Source of the DNA: an uncultured Collinsella sp.
Lineage (GTDB): Bacteria > Actinomycetota > Coriobacteriia > Coriobacteriales > Coriobacteriaceae
Assembly: GCA_900546455.1 (NCBI GenBank)
Contig: URCS01000019.1
Span: forward strand, 1-35,393
Direction: 5' to 3'
Length of the DNA: 35,393 nucleotides
In this document: in pieces, positions 7,119 through 16,479 of the stretch
How positions within the stretch are numbered: position 1 is the stretch's first letter
Layout: each line of letters starts with the position of its first letter
Translations under genes and position numbers: made by a program
The notes under the pieces: model-generated
Databases searched by the model: none
Told to the model about the DNA's origin: nothing
The model's input: the letters and a program-made list of their open reading frames with translations, nothing else

Positions 7119-9419
7119 ATGTTCGCTGCCGCCATCTCGCTCGTCGGTCTTGCGGCGACCGTCTACCTTGTCTTGCGCGAGGCCAAGGCCATTCGCGCTC
7201 AGTCGGGCACCGTTGCCAAGGGCGCCTTCGCCTGGAGCGTCGCCTTTGGCCTGTTCCAGCTCTTTTTGACCGTCTGGGGCGCTATCGGCCTCGTGGCGCA
7301 AAACGAGCCGCTCGCCTTTGTGATGCTCATCCTGACCAACGCCATCCTCACCGGCTGCGCTTGGGCCAGCATCGCCCGCGACCGCATCGCCCCGCGCGTC
7401 TTTGCGTTCGCCGGGCCCGACGCCCCCGCCCCCACCGGCAAGCTCGCCCGCCTGCGCGGAGCCTTTGTGGGTAAACCGCTCGTCGCCGCCGTCCTGTGCC
7501 TGCTGCTCGCCGGCGTCTTTGCGCTGCTGGGCATGGAGGTCTCGTCCAACCACGACTTTACCTGGGTCTACCCCCTGTGCATCCTGCTCGAGTGGGCCAT
7601 CATCACCACGCTCATGGTCGGCCTGTTCTTCCTGTTCCAGCGCCACGGCGCAGCCCCCGCGGTCTTGGCCTTTGCCCTCTTTGTCCTGGGCATTGCCGAG
7701 TTCTTCGTCATCACGTTTAAATCCATGCCCATCCAGCCGGGCGACCTTTCGGCCATCTCCACCGCCGCCGCGGTCGCCGGCACCGGCTACACCTTCTCGA
7801 TCTCGCTGTTCTGCGTGCTGTCCATGGGCTTTACCGCCATCGCCATGCTGCTGTGCGAGTACGCCGGCCTGGTGGCACCGCACCGTCAGAAGGGCGCCGC
7901 CAACGCCAAGCGCATGCTGCTCACCAACCTGCTCGTCGCCGTGCTGTGCCTGGGCGGTGTGACCGCACACGTCACGCTCATCGACTACTACAACACCCTC
8001 GGCATCACCGTCTACACCTGGCGCCCGCTCGAGAGCTACTGGCGCGAGGGCTACCTGCCCGCTTTCATTAGCGCAGCGCAGTCCATCAAGCCGCCCAAAC
8101 CCGCCGACTACTCCGTCGACGATGCCAAGGCCACGCTCAAAAAGTACGCCAAGGCCTATGACAAATCCGACGCGGCTAAGAGCGATGAGCGCGCCGCCGC
8201 AAAGGAGCAGTTCGACAGCGAGAAGCCCACGGTCATCGCCATCATGAACGAGACCTTCTCGGATCTGTCGATCTACCAGAACATGCGCGCCGGCTACGAG
8301 GGCCCGCAGTACTTTAAGAACCTGTCCAACTGCCTCAGCCGCGGCAAGCTCTACGTGAGCGCCTACGGCGGCGGTACCGCCAATACCGAGTTTGAGTTTA
8401 TGACCGGCAACTCCATGGCCAACCTGGGCTCGGGCGTGTACCCCTACACCATCTACAACATGGAAACGACCGGGAACCTGGCAGAGCAGTTCAAGTCGCT
8501 CGGATATTCCACCACGGCCATGCACCCCAACCACGCCACCAACTGGAACCGCGAGAACGTGTACAAGGACTTTGGCTTTGACCGGTTCCTGTCCATCAAC
8601 GACTTCCAGGGAGCCGACACTCTGCGCGGTATGGTGACCGACCAGGCGACCTATGACAAGATTCTTGAGCTGCTCGACCAGAACGCCGATCCGCAGTTTA
8701 TCTTCGACGTGACCATGCAGAACCACTCGGGCTACGACACGGGCCTGCTGCCGGTCGACAAGCAGATGCACCTGAACATCGACACGACCGATCTGGACGC
8801 CAAGACCGTCGAGGACGGCACGCTCTCCGATGTCGACGAGTACGTCTCGTGCATCGAGCAGTCCGACCAGGCGCTGCGCTACTTCCTTAACGCCCTGAGC
8901 AAGCTCGACCGCAAGGTGGTCGTGGTGTTCTGGGGCGATCACCAGCCGTTCTTCCCGTCCAAGTTCAACGACAAGTGGTTTACCGGTGAGGACGACGCCA
9001 CGCATCAGGAGCGTCTGTGGCAGACCGACTACATCATCTGGGCCAACTACGACGTTGCCGGCTGCGACCAGACGAGCGAGGTCGACGACCTGTCCACCAA
9101 CTACCTGTCCACGCAGCTTATGCAGCTGATCGGCGCACCCCTCTCCGACTACCAGAAGGCGCACATGACGCTGCGTGAGTCGCTGCCCGCCATCAACTCG
9201 GTGGGCTACGAGGACGCCAGCCTGCGCTGGGCGCTCTCCTCCAACGTCACCGGCGACGACGCCGCCGCAGCAGCCGCCACCAAGGCGCGCGAGGATTACG
9301 CCAAGATGCAGTACTACGAGATGTTCCGCGACGGCAAGAACGTGTACACCGAGCATTTCCAGACCGAGGCCAACGAGACCGACCCCAACCTGGCGCCGGG
9401 TACGACCAAGATCAAGTAG
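7119..9419 (+). CDS. LtaS-family polyglycerolphosphate synthase (sulfatase fold, membrane-bound)
   Basis: A 766-aa LTA-synthase-type membrane phosphoglycerol transferase. LtaS enzymes take glycerol phosphate from phosphatidylglycerol and build lipoteichoic acid outside the cell. Residues 1 to about 310 contain at least seven hydrophobic helices. A charged linker (about 325-370, rich in K, A and D) leads to an extracytoplasmic sulfatase-fold domain. The metal and catalytic residues are visible: E378 in IMNETFSDL, nucleophile T420 in GGGTANTEFEFMTG, and D607/H608 in FWGDHQPF. These match E255, T300, D475 and H476 of S. aureus LtaS. The start is ATG at 7119 with GAGGAG 8 nt before; an in-frame GTG at 7104 overlaps that site. 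It is monocistronic. A structured repeat begins 20 nt after the stop. Whether the product is LTA or another glycerophosphate polymer is not decided. Confidence 0.88.
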   Translation: MFAAAISLVGLAATVYLVLREAKAIRAQSGTVAKGAFAWSVAFGLFQLFLTVWGAIGLVAQNEPLAFVMLILTNAILTGCAWASIARDRIAPRVFAFAGPDAPAPTGKLARLRGAFVGKPLVAAVLCLLLAGVFALLGMEVSSNHDFTWVYPLCILLEWAIITTLMVGLFFLFQRHGAAPAVLAFALFVLGIAEFFVITFKSMPIQPGDLSAISTAAAVAGTGYTFSISLFCVLSMGFTAIAMLLCEYAGLVAPHRQKGAANAKRMLLTNLLVAVLCLGGVTAHVTLIDYYNTLGITVYTWRPLESYWREGYLPAFISAAQSIKPPKPADYSVDDAKATLKKYAKAYDKSDAAKSDERAAAKEQFDSEKPTVIAIMNETFSDLSIYQNMRAGYEGPQYFKNLSNCLSRGKLYVSAYGGGTANTEFEFMTGNSMANLGSGVYPYTIYNMETTGNLAEQFKSLGYSTTAMHPNHATNWNRENVYKDFGFDRFLSINDFQGADTLRGMVTDQATYDKILELLDQNADPQFIFDVTMQNHSGYDTGLLPVDKQMHLNIDTTDLDAKTVEDGTLSDVDEYVSCIEQSDQALRYFLNALSKLDRKVVVVFWGDHQPFFPSKFNDKWFTGEDDATHQERLWQTDYIIWANYDVAGCDQTSEVDDLSTNYLSTQLMQLIGAPLSDYQKAHMTLRESLPAINSVGYEDASLRWALSSNVTGDDAAAAAATKAREDYAKMQYYEMFRDGKNVYTEHFQTEANETDPNLAPGTTKIK

Positions 9420-9438
9420 CGGCGCGTCTTAACTGGTT

Positions 9439-9569
9439 CGTCTGCCCGGCGGCACGGAACGTAAGGTTCCCTGCTCGGACAGTCCTGCTCGCACGGAGAG
9501 CACATTAAGTGCTCTCCGGCTCGTGCGGAACTCGCGATGAACCTTACATTCCGCGTCGCCGGGCAGACG
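9439..9569 (+). repeat. Structured 3'-UTR element, copy A (131 bp)
   Basis: Two 31-nt arms (9439-9469 and 9539-9569) pair at 28 positions plus a wobble. They enclose a 69-nt core with an inner hairpin (GGAGAGCAC / GTGCTCTCC). The core is almost identical to the core at 19309-19376 read on the other strand. The arms differ in sequence between the copies yet still pair. The element lies in sense orientation just after the LtaS-like gene. Confidence 0.85.
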
Positions 9570-9619
9570 CCTCGGTGTTGAAGCGCGGCTTGTCATGGGG
9601 ACATCTGCTGAACATATAT

Positions 9620-9652
9620 AAGTTGAAGGCCACGTCTTGTGGCCTTCAACTT
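9620..9652. terminator. Perfect 14-bp hairpin between convergent genes
   Basis: A 14-nt arm (9620-9633) pairs perfectly with 9639-9652 around GTCTT. It lies between the convergent LtaS and surface-protein genes and may end both transcripts. Neither strand has a good U-run. Confidence 0.6.
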
Positions 9653-9654
9653 GC

Positions 9655-9724
9655 GCAGGACTGTAGAGCAGGGAACTTCGTGCCCGCCACCCGGGAGGGC
9701 GTTGCATTTAGAAGATGGACCTAG
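9655..9724 (-). repeat. Half copy of the 3'-UTR element ending at a stop codon
   Basis: This matches the stop-codon half of the copy at 19280-19428: the AGGACTGTAGAG core edge, a GC-rich arm, and an identical 20-bp block (9705-9724) that includes the TAG stop of the gene ending at 9721. The other arm is missing and is replaced by the 9620-9652 hairpin. Confidence 0.7.
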
Positions 9725-10419
9725 CGCTTATTCCTTTGAGACAAGAACAGCGCGACCATAAAAGCGATAATCGCTAGCGTTAGCAGCGTCAAAAGCAGAG
9801 CGAGCGAGTTGTCGCCCGTCGCAGCCAGGCCAAACAGGCCGGGCTTTTTGGGGCCAGCGGGCTGCGCAGGAATTGTTTCGCCATCGTCCTCGGCAGTGAT
9901 TTCCCAGCGAATGGTCTTGTTTGCGTCGGCAAGCTCATTGCCTACCGACGTCGGGACACTTAGTTGCAAATTGAGCACTGTGCTGCCATCGCTCGTAAAC
10001 GTTGCGACCTGCGTAGGGTGGGCGAACACGCTGCCCGGCGTTCCTGCCTGGAGCCAGTCTGCGGACGCATCGCTGACCGCTGCCGTTAATGTGATGGGCG
10101 ACAGCAGGTGTGTCGTCTCGTGATCGACAACGGCGCGCACAAATACGCGCACCTGGGACTTTACGCCTGTGGCGCGAATCTCGATCTGCTGCTCGCGCTC
10201 ATCGCCCGGCATTAGATCTTTAAAAGCTGGAAACAGGTCGGGCTCCCCCGAGGACATCGTCGCCCCCGAGACCGTCAGCTGGCGCGCATTTCCGTCATAC
10301 GCAATCGCGGGAGTATCGGCGAACGCACGGGCGGGAACGGCGAGCGCGACCACGCAGAGAATGGCCGCGACCACGCAACGCAAGGAGCGCGCAACGCCTT
10401 TGCGAATCGGGAACGCCAT
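9721..10419 (-). CDS. Surface protein with LAATG sortase signal, last gene of the SipW operon
   Basis: A 232-aa exported protein. It has a signal peptide (basic start FPIRKGVARSLR, hydrophobic core, probable cut near ARAFA-D at 35). The ectodomain is beta-rich and has a TasA/camelysin-like stretch: FPAFKDLMPGDEREQQIEIRATG followed by VRVFVRAVV. At the C-terminus LAATG (198-202) is followed by a hydrophobic helix and the basic tail SQRNKR. That is a cell-wall sorting signal of the LAxTG kind known for class E sortases in actinobacteria. No sortase is in view. The start is ATG at 10419 with GGAGG 9 nt before, two bases after the upstream stop, so translation is coupled. It is likely the wall anchor or cap of the structure made by this operon (inference). 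Confidence 0.82.
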   Translation of the reverse strand: MAFPIRKGVARSLRCVVAAILCVVALAVPARAFADTPAIAYDGNARQLTVSGATMSSGEPDLFPAFKDLMPGDEREQQIEIRATGVKSQVRVFVRAVVDHETTHLLSPITLTAAVSDASADWLQAGTPGSVFAHPTQVATFTSDGSTVLNLQLSVPTSVGNELADANKTIRWEITAEDDGETIPAQPAGPKKPGLFGLAATGDNSLALLLTLLTLAIIAFMVALFLSQRNKR

Positions 10420-10421
10420 AC

Positions 10422-10991
10422 TTACGCACCTCCATGCGGCGGCACCAGCACGCCATCCTTGACCGTGCAACCCCATGCCTCTGTAACCGCATCGTCGGGC
10501 GTGGATTGAATTGCCTGGGTCGAAATGTCGACGACCAGGTTCTTACCAGCTGCCTTCCGCTCGGTCACGCTCTTGATGAGCACGTCCGTCTTGCCGAGCG
10601 GCGCAACAGGAGACGTCCAGTAGTAGAACCCGTCGCTCGCAAGAACCCAAGATGAAGGGCTGTTAGCGGCAGCGGCATCGCCTTTATCGCCCCACTCAAT
10701 GGTGTAGTCGGCGTCGGCAACCGGCTCATCCCACAGGCGCGCGCCATCCTGATCCTGCCAGTAGATATCCACCGCAACACGCAGGTATGCCGGAGCCGAT
10801 CCCGTGTTTTTAACCGAGACATCCCTTTTCACGTTGTCCTTGAGCGTCTCGTCCACTGAAGGCGACACCGAGCCAAAGCCAAACTCGTTGACCAGCACGC
10901 CCGTAACCGAAAGCCACGCAAAGGTGCCGGCAGCGCCGGCCAAAAGGAGAACGCCGACAAGGAGGGCGACGATCCGCTTGCGCTTAGTCAT
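10422..10991 (-). CDS. TasA/camelysin-like secreted protein with SipW-type signal peptide
   Basis: A 189-aa protein with the signal peptide class cut by SipW peptidases: MTKRKR, then a hydrophobic core, then AGTFAWLS. After it come VLVNEFGFGSVSP and a beta-sandwich-like domain with DVSVKNTGSAPAYLRVAV, the usual 'N-T-G-x-x-x-Y-x-R' strand of this family. Bacillus TasA relatives are matrix fibre subunits; close relatives in gut actinobacteria are little studied. The ATG at 10991 is one base after the TAG of the giant adhesin, and the stop is two bases before the next ATG, so all three are translated as a chain. No catalytic motif is seen. It is probably a fibre or minor subunit; a role as substrate of the signal peptidase at 18004 is an inference from signal type and operon. 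Confidence 0.85.
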   Translation of the reverse strand: MTKRKRIVALLVGVLLLAGAAGTFAWLSVTGVLVNEFGFGSVSPSVDETLKDNVKRDVSVKNTGSAPAYLRVAVDIYWQDQDGARLWDEPVADADYTIEWGDKGDAAAANSPSSWVLASDGFYYWTSPVAPLGKTDVLIKSVTERKAAGKNLVVDISTQAIQSTPDDAVTEAWGCTVKDGVLVPPHGGA

Positions 10992-10992
10992 C

Positions 10993-13900
10993 CTAGTCCT
11001 CCCTCCTCAGCGTGCCGTTTTCCCAAACATTCTTGGCACGCGAGCCACCATCGACCCATTTGTCCTTCGCGCGCGTGTTGACGCACGTCACCACGGTGTC
11101 GCCCGCGCTCGAGGCGGACGAGATGGTCAGCTCGGCAGATTTACCGGGCGCCTTGCCCGGCGTGCTCAGTTCACCCTCGTAGCGCCATGCCCAAGCCGTA
11201 TCTTCCTCGACGGTATAGATGCCCGTCGACGCGGCAAATTGCACGCTGCCGACATACCAGGTCTTGCCGTTTTCTTGCTGCGTCCCATCGACCTTTACCT
11301 CGACCATGCGCGTCTCGGCAGGAGAATCCTCCGACGCCTTGCGTGTCACCTTAAAGCGGAACGTTTGTCCCATGGCGCTGGCATCGGTAGTCTTTTTAAC
11401 GACCGTCAGCGCATGAGTCTGGTCAAAGTTGAACACAGCATTGCCGTCGCCTTGCTCCCCTTCGCCCGTCGTCTTGGAATCCAGGCGGTTGGCCAAGTCG
11501 AACGAACCATTACCCGAGCCCAGGCTGTAGAGCGAGACAAGCTTGCCGTTTACGGGCTCCTCCGTCACGGATGCATTGGGGCCATAGCTCGCCTGCTTAA
11601 CCGTGACAGTCAACTGCGTTCCCATAAACGGCTCGGCAAAGCAAACCTTAAACGGCGCCTTATCGGCATTGTCATCGACCGTATTGGCAGCAGTGGGATC
11701 GAGCAGCCACTTGAGCTTCGCGGTCATGGCTACGGGGTTCGCAGCATCGGACGTGTCGTTGGCGGTCACGCGATACGTCACGGGATACAGATCCATGTCT
11801 CCCGTGATCGGCTCGCCCTTAAACCCATTCCAAGACTTCGCAGTGCCATCGACACCCACATATCGCCACTCCAGGAAGAGTTCGCGCACGTCACCGCTGG
11901 TCGCCGCCCGCTCATCGAGCTGCGCAACGATCTTGGAATAAGCGTCCGGGTCATACGCGACGGACTTTTGTTCCATCACGGGATCGCCCTTGTCATCAAA
12001 GACCGGGTTGCCACCCTCATCCATCTTGGGAACATCGACGTCATGAACGAAACCCGCGCCCGTCGCTCGCTCGTCGTCCGAGTCGACCGTCGCCGTAAAG
12101 ATGACCGACCCGTCGACACCGTGATAGCGCACCTTATGCGGCGCGATCTTGTACACCGCGGTGTAGGTCACGCTCTCAAAGGGCTCACTGCCCTCGAGGG
12201 GATACTTCTCGTCATCGGTCATCAGGGTGTATTTGCCATCGGATTCATAGTCGCGCGACCAGCCGACAAAGTCGTACTTGGTGCCGTCAATGCCCACAAC
12301 CTCCTTGACAGCCTTGACCTCAAGAGAAATCTGGTCGCCGGAATCAGTACGGCCGAGACCGCGGACAAGAGCAGGATTCGCGAGATTTGAGTCGATGTTC
12401 GATTGAACGGTAACCAGGCTGGGACGGTAGACCGGGTACAGCTCCATGGGGGCCTTGACCACGGTAGAAGCACTCACCATACGGATACCCTCAGACCAAG
12501 CGACATAGCCCTTGCCAGGTGCCGGCTGGGCTTCCGTCCAGCCCACGAAGACGTTGAACGCACCTCCTGTATCCGCATCGATAGTGCTGACGTCATAAGT
12601 GGGCTTCGGGATGCCGCCATCAAGGTTGCCGAGCATATCGCCTTTCTGAGCAACTTTGCCATCCACATCTTTGGCATTGAGATGGTACACGACCGCCAAC
12701 GGCGAATAGTACGCCACAAATGTATAGGCCCCGCCGGGTTCCACCTGATAGGAATACGAGTTATCGCCGTTAGGTTCGAGCTTTTTAACTTCGCCATTCG
12801 GAAGCTCAATCTCAACCTTCTGCAACTCATACAGCTTACCGCCCGCTTTATAAACCGGCGTCGCAACGTCAGGGGTCACCGTTGCCGTAGCAGGGTCGGT
12901 GCCCGCGTTGATAACGGGAGCGATGTCGTACCTAGGCACATTAACCTTGTCCGTGCCATCAAAACCTGCGCGGTGCAGGTTGGTGGTGTAGTTGACGTCG
13001 TACTTTGCGTAGACGGGATAGGCATCCTGGCACTGGGTGACCTTGGAGTCATCCGTCGCCAAGTATGGCGCCGCCTTCTCCGAATTGCTCGTCACATAGG
13101 GGTCGTTGGCGACATCATAGATATATTTCCAGACGGCAGAATCCTTCTTGACCTCGGCGGTCGAAATCCAGCCCAGGAACTTATAGCCCAGCACGGCCAT
13201 GTCAGCATCAGTCGGAGAGGACTCGAGGGTCAGATCTGGATTTTCAATTGTGTCGCTGTCCCCGCCGGAATTCTTATCAACCGTATCATTCGTATAGATG
13301 AATGGATACTTGTACGTGTAATGAGGATCCTCTTCGCCACTCTTCTTTTGGAGCAAATTACTCTCGTAGCGACGTGTCGTTTCCTTGCAGACCGTGCCAT
13401 CTTTCTTATAAAAATCGACGCGCGTCGTCACCATCGCACGCATGCGATATTTCGAAGTGAAATTGATTGAAGCCTTTACGGTATCCTTCTTTTCAGGAGT
13501 ATTGAGATATGTCCATCGACCGCCGATTCTCTCAAGCGTCCAAAACTTCAAGCTATAACGATCGCTAGATGGCTTAAACGTGTACTGCAACGCATTAATA
13601 ACCTTTTCCTCGTCAAACGTTCCAGAACCCGGGAAATCTGTATCCACAAGGACATTCTTTAGGGTATCCGCCCCCGTATCGTTTCTCACGTTATGCGAAT
13701 ATGCGCTCATGGGGGCCACGATTAGCGTATTGCTGTCGTAGTATCCCTCTGCGCATTCGCCCTTATAGGCATCCTTGTCGCCATGATTAACGTGCTCGGA
13801 ACCCCAGTGAACCACGTTCTCTCGAACATAGCTTGTGCCGACCTGCTCGTTAAGCGGTGTTTTGTACTCGTTCCATACAGAGCAAAGGAGTTCCGAATTC

Positions 13901-16476
13901 GTGTATTCATCGTTCGCGTACGCGCAGACGTAATAATCCACGCGGTACTCAAAGCGCGCCGTATAGGTGTGCGGCACGGTTAGATCGACATCGGCAGGGA
14001 GTGTATAGCCTGGGTCACGGCTTACGCGGACCTCAACCGTGGACCCATCGGCGGCCTGCTTGTTTTCGTACCAGCCCAGGAAGCGATACCCATCGGGCAG
14101 CTTGCCGCCCTCGGACAGGGGCGTACCGTCCGTGTCGCGCACCTGTACCGTGTAGACGCTGGTGCCGTCCCCGGCAGTCTGGACGTCGACTTTGGTTTTG
14201 CCAACGCCGTCACGTAGGGTCTCATTGTCGATTTTGTCCTGCTCATTGCCCTCGAACACCGTCATGATGTTCGACACGTAGTCGCTGTACACGGGATAGA
14301 AATCGGTGGGGCCGACCACGGCAATCTCGCTGCCCGCGGGATAGAATACTCCCTTGTTTTTCAGATCAGCCAGCTGATCTGAGGTAATGGCAGCATAGGC
14401 GCCATTCATGCTCTTATCGGCGTTCGGCTGCGTGGTCCATCCAATAAACGTCGCGGTAGGCGGCAAGCCGCCGCGATCTGCGGGGGCAGCCGGCGTCAAA
14501 CCGGCGCCATAGCGGTACCAGTCCGTGGACGGATCGTGTGCCTTGCCGTCTTTCCAATCAAGCGTCTCGCCCTTAACGTTATAGAACAGCACCTGCGCCT
14601 CGTATGAAGCGATAAAGAGATCATTGCCCTTGAAGCCCTCACTCTCGGCATGATCCTTGCCGTTGTCGGCAGTGTAGATAGAGGTCGCCTCGTGCTTCGT
14701 GTTGTCCTGAACGCGCTTGCCATCCCTCACAGCAGCATCATCGGTCTTGCCATCAAACCAGCTGTTGTCTTGTCCGATTCGGTTCACACGCACATCGGGC
14801 TCGCGGAACCAGCCCATAAAGCGGTAGCCGTCGTTCGCCTCGCTCAGCCCCTCAGGCTTTGCGGAGGTCTCCTGCTTGAACGTCACCGATGTATCGCCCT
14901 GGGCCAAGCCCTGGGCAGTTCCCGCCAGCACGGCACTCACGGCAAAGGCGTACGGATCCGTGGTCGCCTGGTCTTTGCCAAGTTTGGTCTTCTCGATTGT
15001 CGCGGTACCCGCGCCGGGAAAATCAATCGTCGCCTTAACGCTCTGGCCATGCACGGGGATATTCAGCCTGTAATCCATCGCCCACTCGTTGGCATGCGAA
15101 CCGCCAAGGGCCTCATCGTTAGCGGTCGAGCGCATGGTGCCGGCACAGAAGTCGTAGTCGTGCTCCTCCCACAGCTCGCGCGTGGTGTAGCGCCCGTCGT
15201 CCCACGGGCCAAAGCCGTCGCCCTTGGTGGTACCGTCGCCGCCAAACGAGGGGATCTTCTTTTTGGCAGGATTGCCCTGGCTATTGCCAGACAGGCTCAC
15301 GCTCGGCTTAAAGTAGCACTCGGTGACCGTCGCATCTCCCTTGTTGGCGCGCGCAGCAATGCCGCCCAGGTTCACATCGTTTTGGATGATGGGGATCACG
15401 GCGATGGGGTTGTATTGACGCGAGCTCAGGTCGCCCGCAAAGTGGCTGCGGACGAGCTCGTTGCCCTTTTCAGTCAAAATACGGCCCGCCAGGCCACCCG
15501 TCCACGCGCGCGTCACGGCGACAACGCCCACGTACGATGCGGCATAGCTGTAGCACTGCGCCGTCGAGAAGCAGTCGATGATCTTGGCGTCGCCCGCCAT
15601 GCAGCCCACAAAGCCCGAGGCGTACACGTTGTTGCCGCCCAGGGCGCCGACGGCCACATCGTATTTATTGGTGACGTCGGTCATGCCCTTCTCGGCAATC
15701 GAGCCATCCTCGTTGCGCGTAGGCGTCACGCGGCAGTACTCGATGGTCGAGTTCTTGACGTAGCCGGCAAACGCCGCCATATACAGGCCCTCGCCACCGA
15801 TTGCCTGCACGCCCGAGGTCGTGTTGTTGACGGCGCGGCCGCCACGGACCTCGCAGTTGTAGAGGCTGCAGCCGTCGAGATCGCCGGCGATCAGGCCTCC
15901 CTCAAAGCCCGCGTTGGTAATCACGTTGAGCATGTTGTTGGCGCAAGTCACGTGCAGGGTGCTCTCCATGACCATGACGTTTTCGAAGCTGGTGTTGACG
16001 GCCTTGCCCACGATGATGCCGCCGCGGAAGTCCGCCCAGATGTTGGCGTCCTCGACAAGGAAGTTCTTGATGGTGGCGCCGTCGGTCTCGGCAAAGAAGC
16101 CCGTGTCGCGCTCGGGGTCCAAGACCTTATTCTCGTAGTTCAGGCCCTTCACGGTATGGTTTTGACCGTCAAAGACGCCCTTAAAGGGATGCTCTTTGTT
16201 GCCAAAGGAGAGGTGCTTGACCGTATCCGCAACAATGGCGTTCATATCATCATCGTTAAGAACGATATCGTTATCGAGATAGACGCGCCACTGCGATGTG
16301 TCGCGCTGACGCGACAGCGCGACACACGCCAAGAAGTCGTTCCTGTTTGTGATATGGAATTCGGTCTGTTCCTCGGCATGCGCCACCGCCGGCAGCACCA
16401 TAACGCAGCAAAGGGCAATCGCCGCGACGGCAATCAGCCTGCTGAGCACACCTCGATTTCTGTTCTTGATCTCCAT
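10993..16476 (-). CDS. Giant repeat-containing surface adhesin (1827 aa)
   Basis: An exported protein with a signal peptide at about 1-34 (ending VAHAEEQ). Residues of about 35-400 look like a parallel beta-helix with GLUG-like turns (FDGQNHTVKGL, GGIIVGKA, GGLIAGDLDG, GGLAGRI). From about 480 to 1560 there are at least seven Listeria-Bacteroides (InlB B-repeat-like) modules. Each is marked by a hydrophobic-G-W or related core such as YRFMGWFREP, TFIGWTTQP, YRFLGWYENK, YKFLGWIST, VFVGWTEAQP, YDFVGWSRD. A SpaA/collagen-binding-like domain ends the protein (ALTVVKKTTDASAMGQTFRFKV to VVTCVNTRA). There is no LPxTG motif or C-terminal helix, so attachment must be through partners. The ATG is three bases after the upstream stop. 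Codon use around 13200-13950 is less GC-biased than the rest, hinting at a module of separate origin. The role is probably adhesion or matrix formation. Confidence 0.85.
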   Translation of the reverse strand: MEIKNRNRGVLSRLIAVAAIALCCVMVLPAVAHAEEQTEFHITNRNDFLACVALSRQRDTSQWRVYLDNDIVLNDDDMNAIVADTVKHLSFGNKEHPFKGVFDGQNHTVKGLNYENKVLDPERDTGFFAETDGATIKNFLVEDANIWADFRGGIIVGKAVNTSFENVMVMESTLHVTCANNMLNVITNAGFEGGLIAGDLDGCSLYNCEVRGGRAVNNTTSGVQAIGGEGLYMAAFAGYVKNSTIEYCRVTPTRNEDGSIAEKGMTDVTNKYDVAVGALGGNNVYASGFVGCMAGDAKIIDCFSTAQCYSYAASYVGVVAVTRAWTGGLAGRILTEKGNELVRSHFAGDLSSRQYNPIAVIPIIQNDVNLGGIAARANKGDATVTECYFKPSVSLSGNSQGNPAKKKIPSFGGDGTTKGDGFGPWDDGRYTTRELWEEHDYDFCAGTMRSTANDEALGGSHANEWAMDYRLNIPVHGQSVKATIDFPGAGTATIEKTKLGKDQATTDPYAFAVSAVLAGTAQGLAQGDTSVTFKQETSAKPEGLSEANDGYRFMGWFREPDVRVNRIGQDNSWFDGKTDDAAVRDGKRVQDNTKHEATSIYTADNGKDHAESEGFKGNDLFIASYEAQVLFYNVKGETLDWKDGKAHDPSTDWYRYGAGLTPAAPADRGGLPPTATFIGWTTQPNADKSMNGAYAAITSDQLADLKNKGVFYPAGSEIAVVGPTDFYPVYSDYVSNIMTVFEGNEQDKIDNETLRDGVGKTKVDVQTAGDGTSVYTVQVRDTDGTPLSEGGKLPDGYRFLGWYENKQAADGSTVEVRVSRDPGYTLPADVDLTVPHTYTARFEYRVDYYVCAYANDEYTNSELLCSVWNEYKTPLNEQVGTSYVRENVVHWGSEHVNHGDKDAYKGECAEGYYDSNTLIVAPMSAYSHNVRNDTGADTLKNVLVDTDFPGSGTFDEEKVINALQYTFKPSSDRYSLKFWTLERIGGRWTYLNTPEKKDTVKASINFTSKYRMRAMVTTRVDFYKKDGTVCKETTRRYESNLLQKKSGEEDPHYTYKYPFIYTNDTVDKNSGGDSDTIENPDLTLESSPTDADMAVLGYKFLGWISTAEVKKDSAVWKYIYDVANDPYVTSNSEKAAPYLATDDSKVTQCQDAYPVYAKYDVNYTTNLHRAGFDGTDKVNVPRYDIAPVINAGTDPATATVTPDVATPVYKAGGKLYELQKVEIELPNGEVKKLEPNGDNSYSYQVEPGGAYTFVAYYSPLAVVYHLNAKDVDGKVAQKGDMLGNLDGGIPKPTYDVSTIDADTGGAFNVFVGWTEAQPAPGKGYVAWSEGIRMVSASTVVKAPMELYPVYRPSLVTVQSNIDSNLANPALVRGLGRTDSGDQISLEVKAVKEVVGIDGTKYDFVGWSRDYESDGKYTLMTDDEKYPLEGSEPFESVTYTAVYKIAPHKVRYHGVDGSVIFTATVDSDDERATGAGFVHDVDVPKMDEGGNPVFDDKGDPVMEQKSVAYDPDAYSKIVAQLDERAATSGDVRELFLEWRYVGVDGTAKSWNGFKGEPITGDMDLYPVTYRVTANDTSDAANPVAMTAKLKWLLDPTAANTVDDNADKAPFKVCFAEPFMGTQLTVTVKQASYGPNASVTEEPVNGKLVSLYSLGSGNGSFDLANRLDSKTTGEGEQGDGNAVFNFDQTHALTVVKKTTDASAMGQTFRFKVTRKASEDSPAETRMVEVKVDGTQQENGKTWYVGSVQFAASTGIYTVEEDTAWAWRYEGELSTPGKAPGKSAELTISSASSAGDTVVTCVNTRAKDKWVDGGSRAKNVWENGTLRRED

Positions 16477-16479
16477 GGG

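Noticed and set aside
6927..9356. An 809-codon open frame antisense to the LtaS-like gene
   Set aside because: It is a mirror of a GC-rich gene with strong codon bias; its translation is rich in V, G, H and R and has no domain. The sense gene has all catalytic motifs.
9439..9569. Copy A of the structured element as an insertion sequence or MITE with target duplication
   Set aside because: No transposase is present and no matching short duplication flanks the arms. The copies are always in sense orientation behind genes, which favours an RNA or terminator-like role, though a MITE origin is not excluded.
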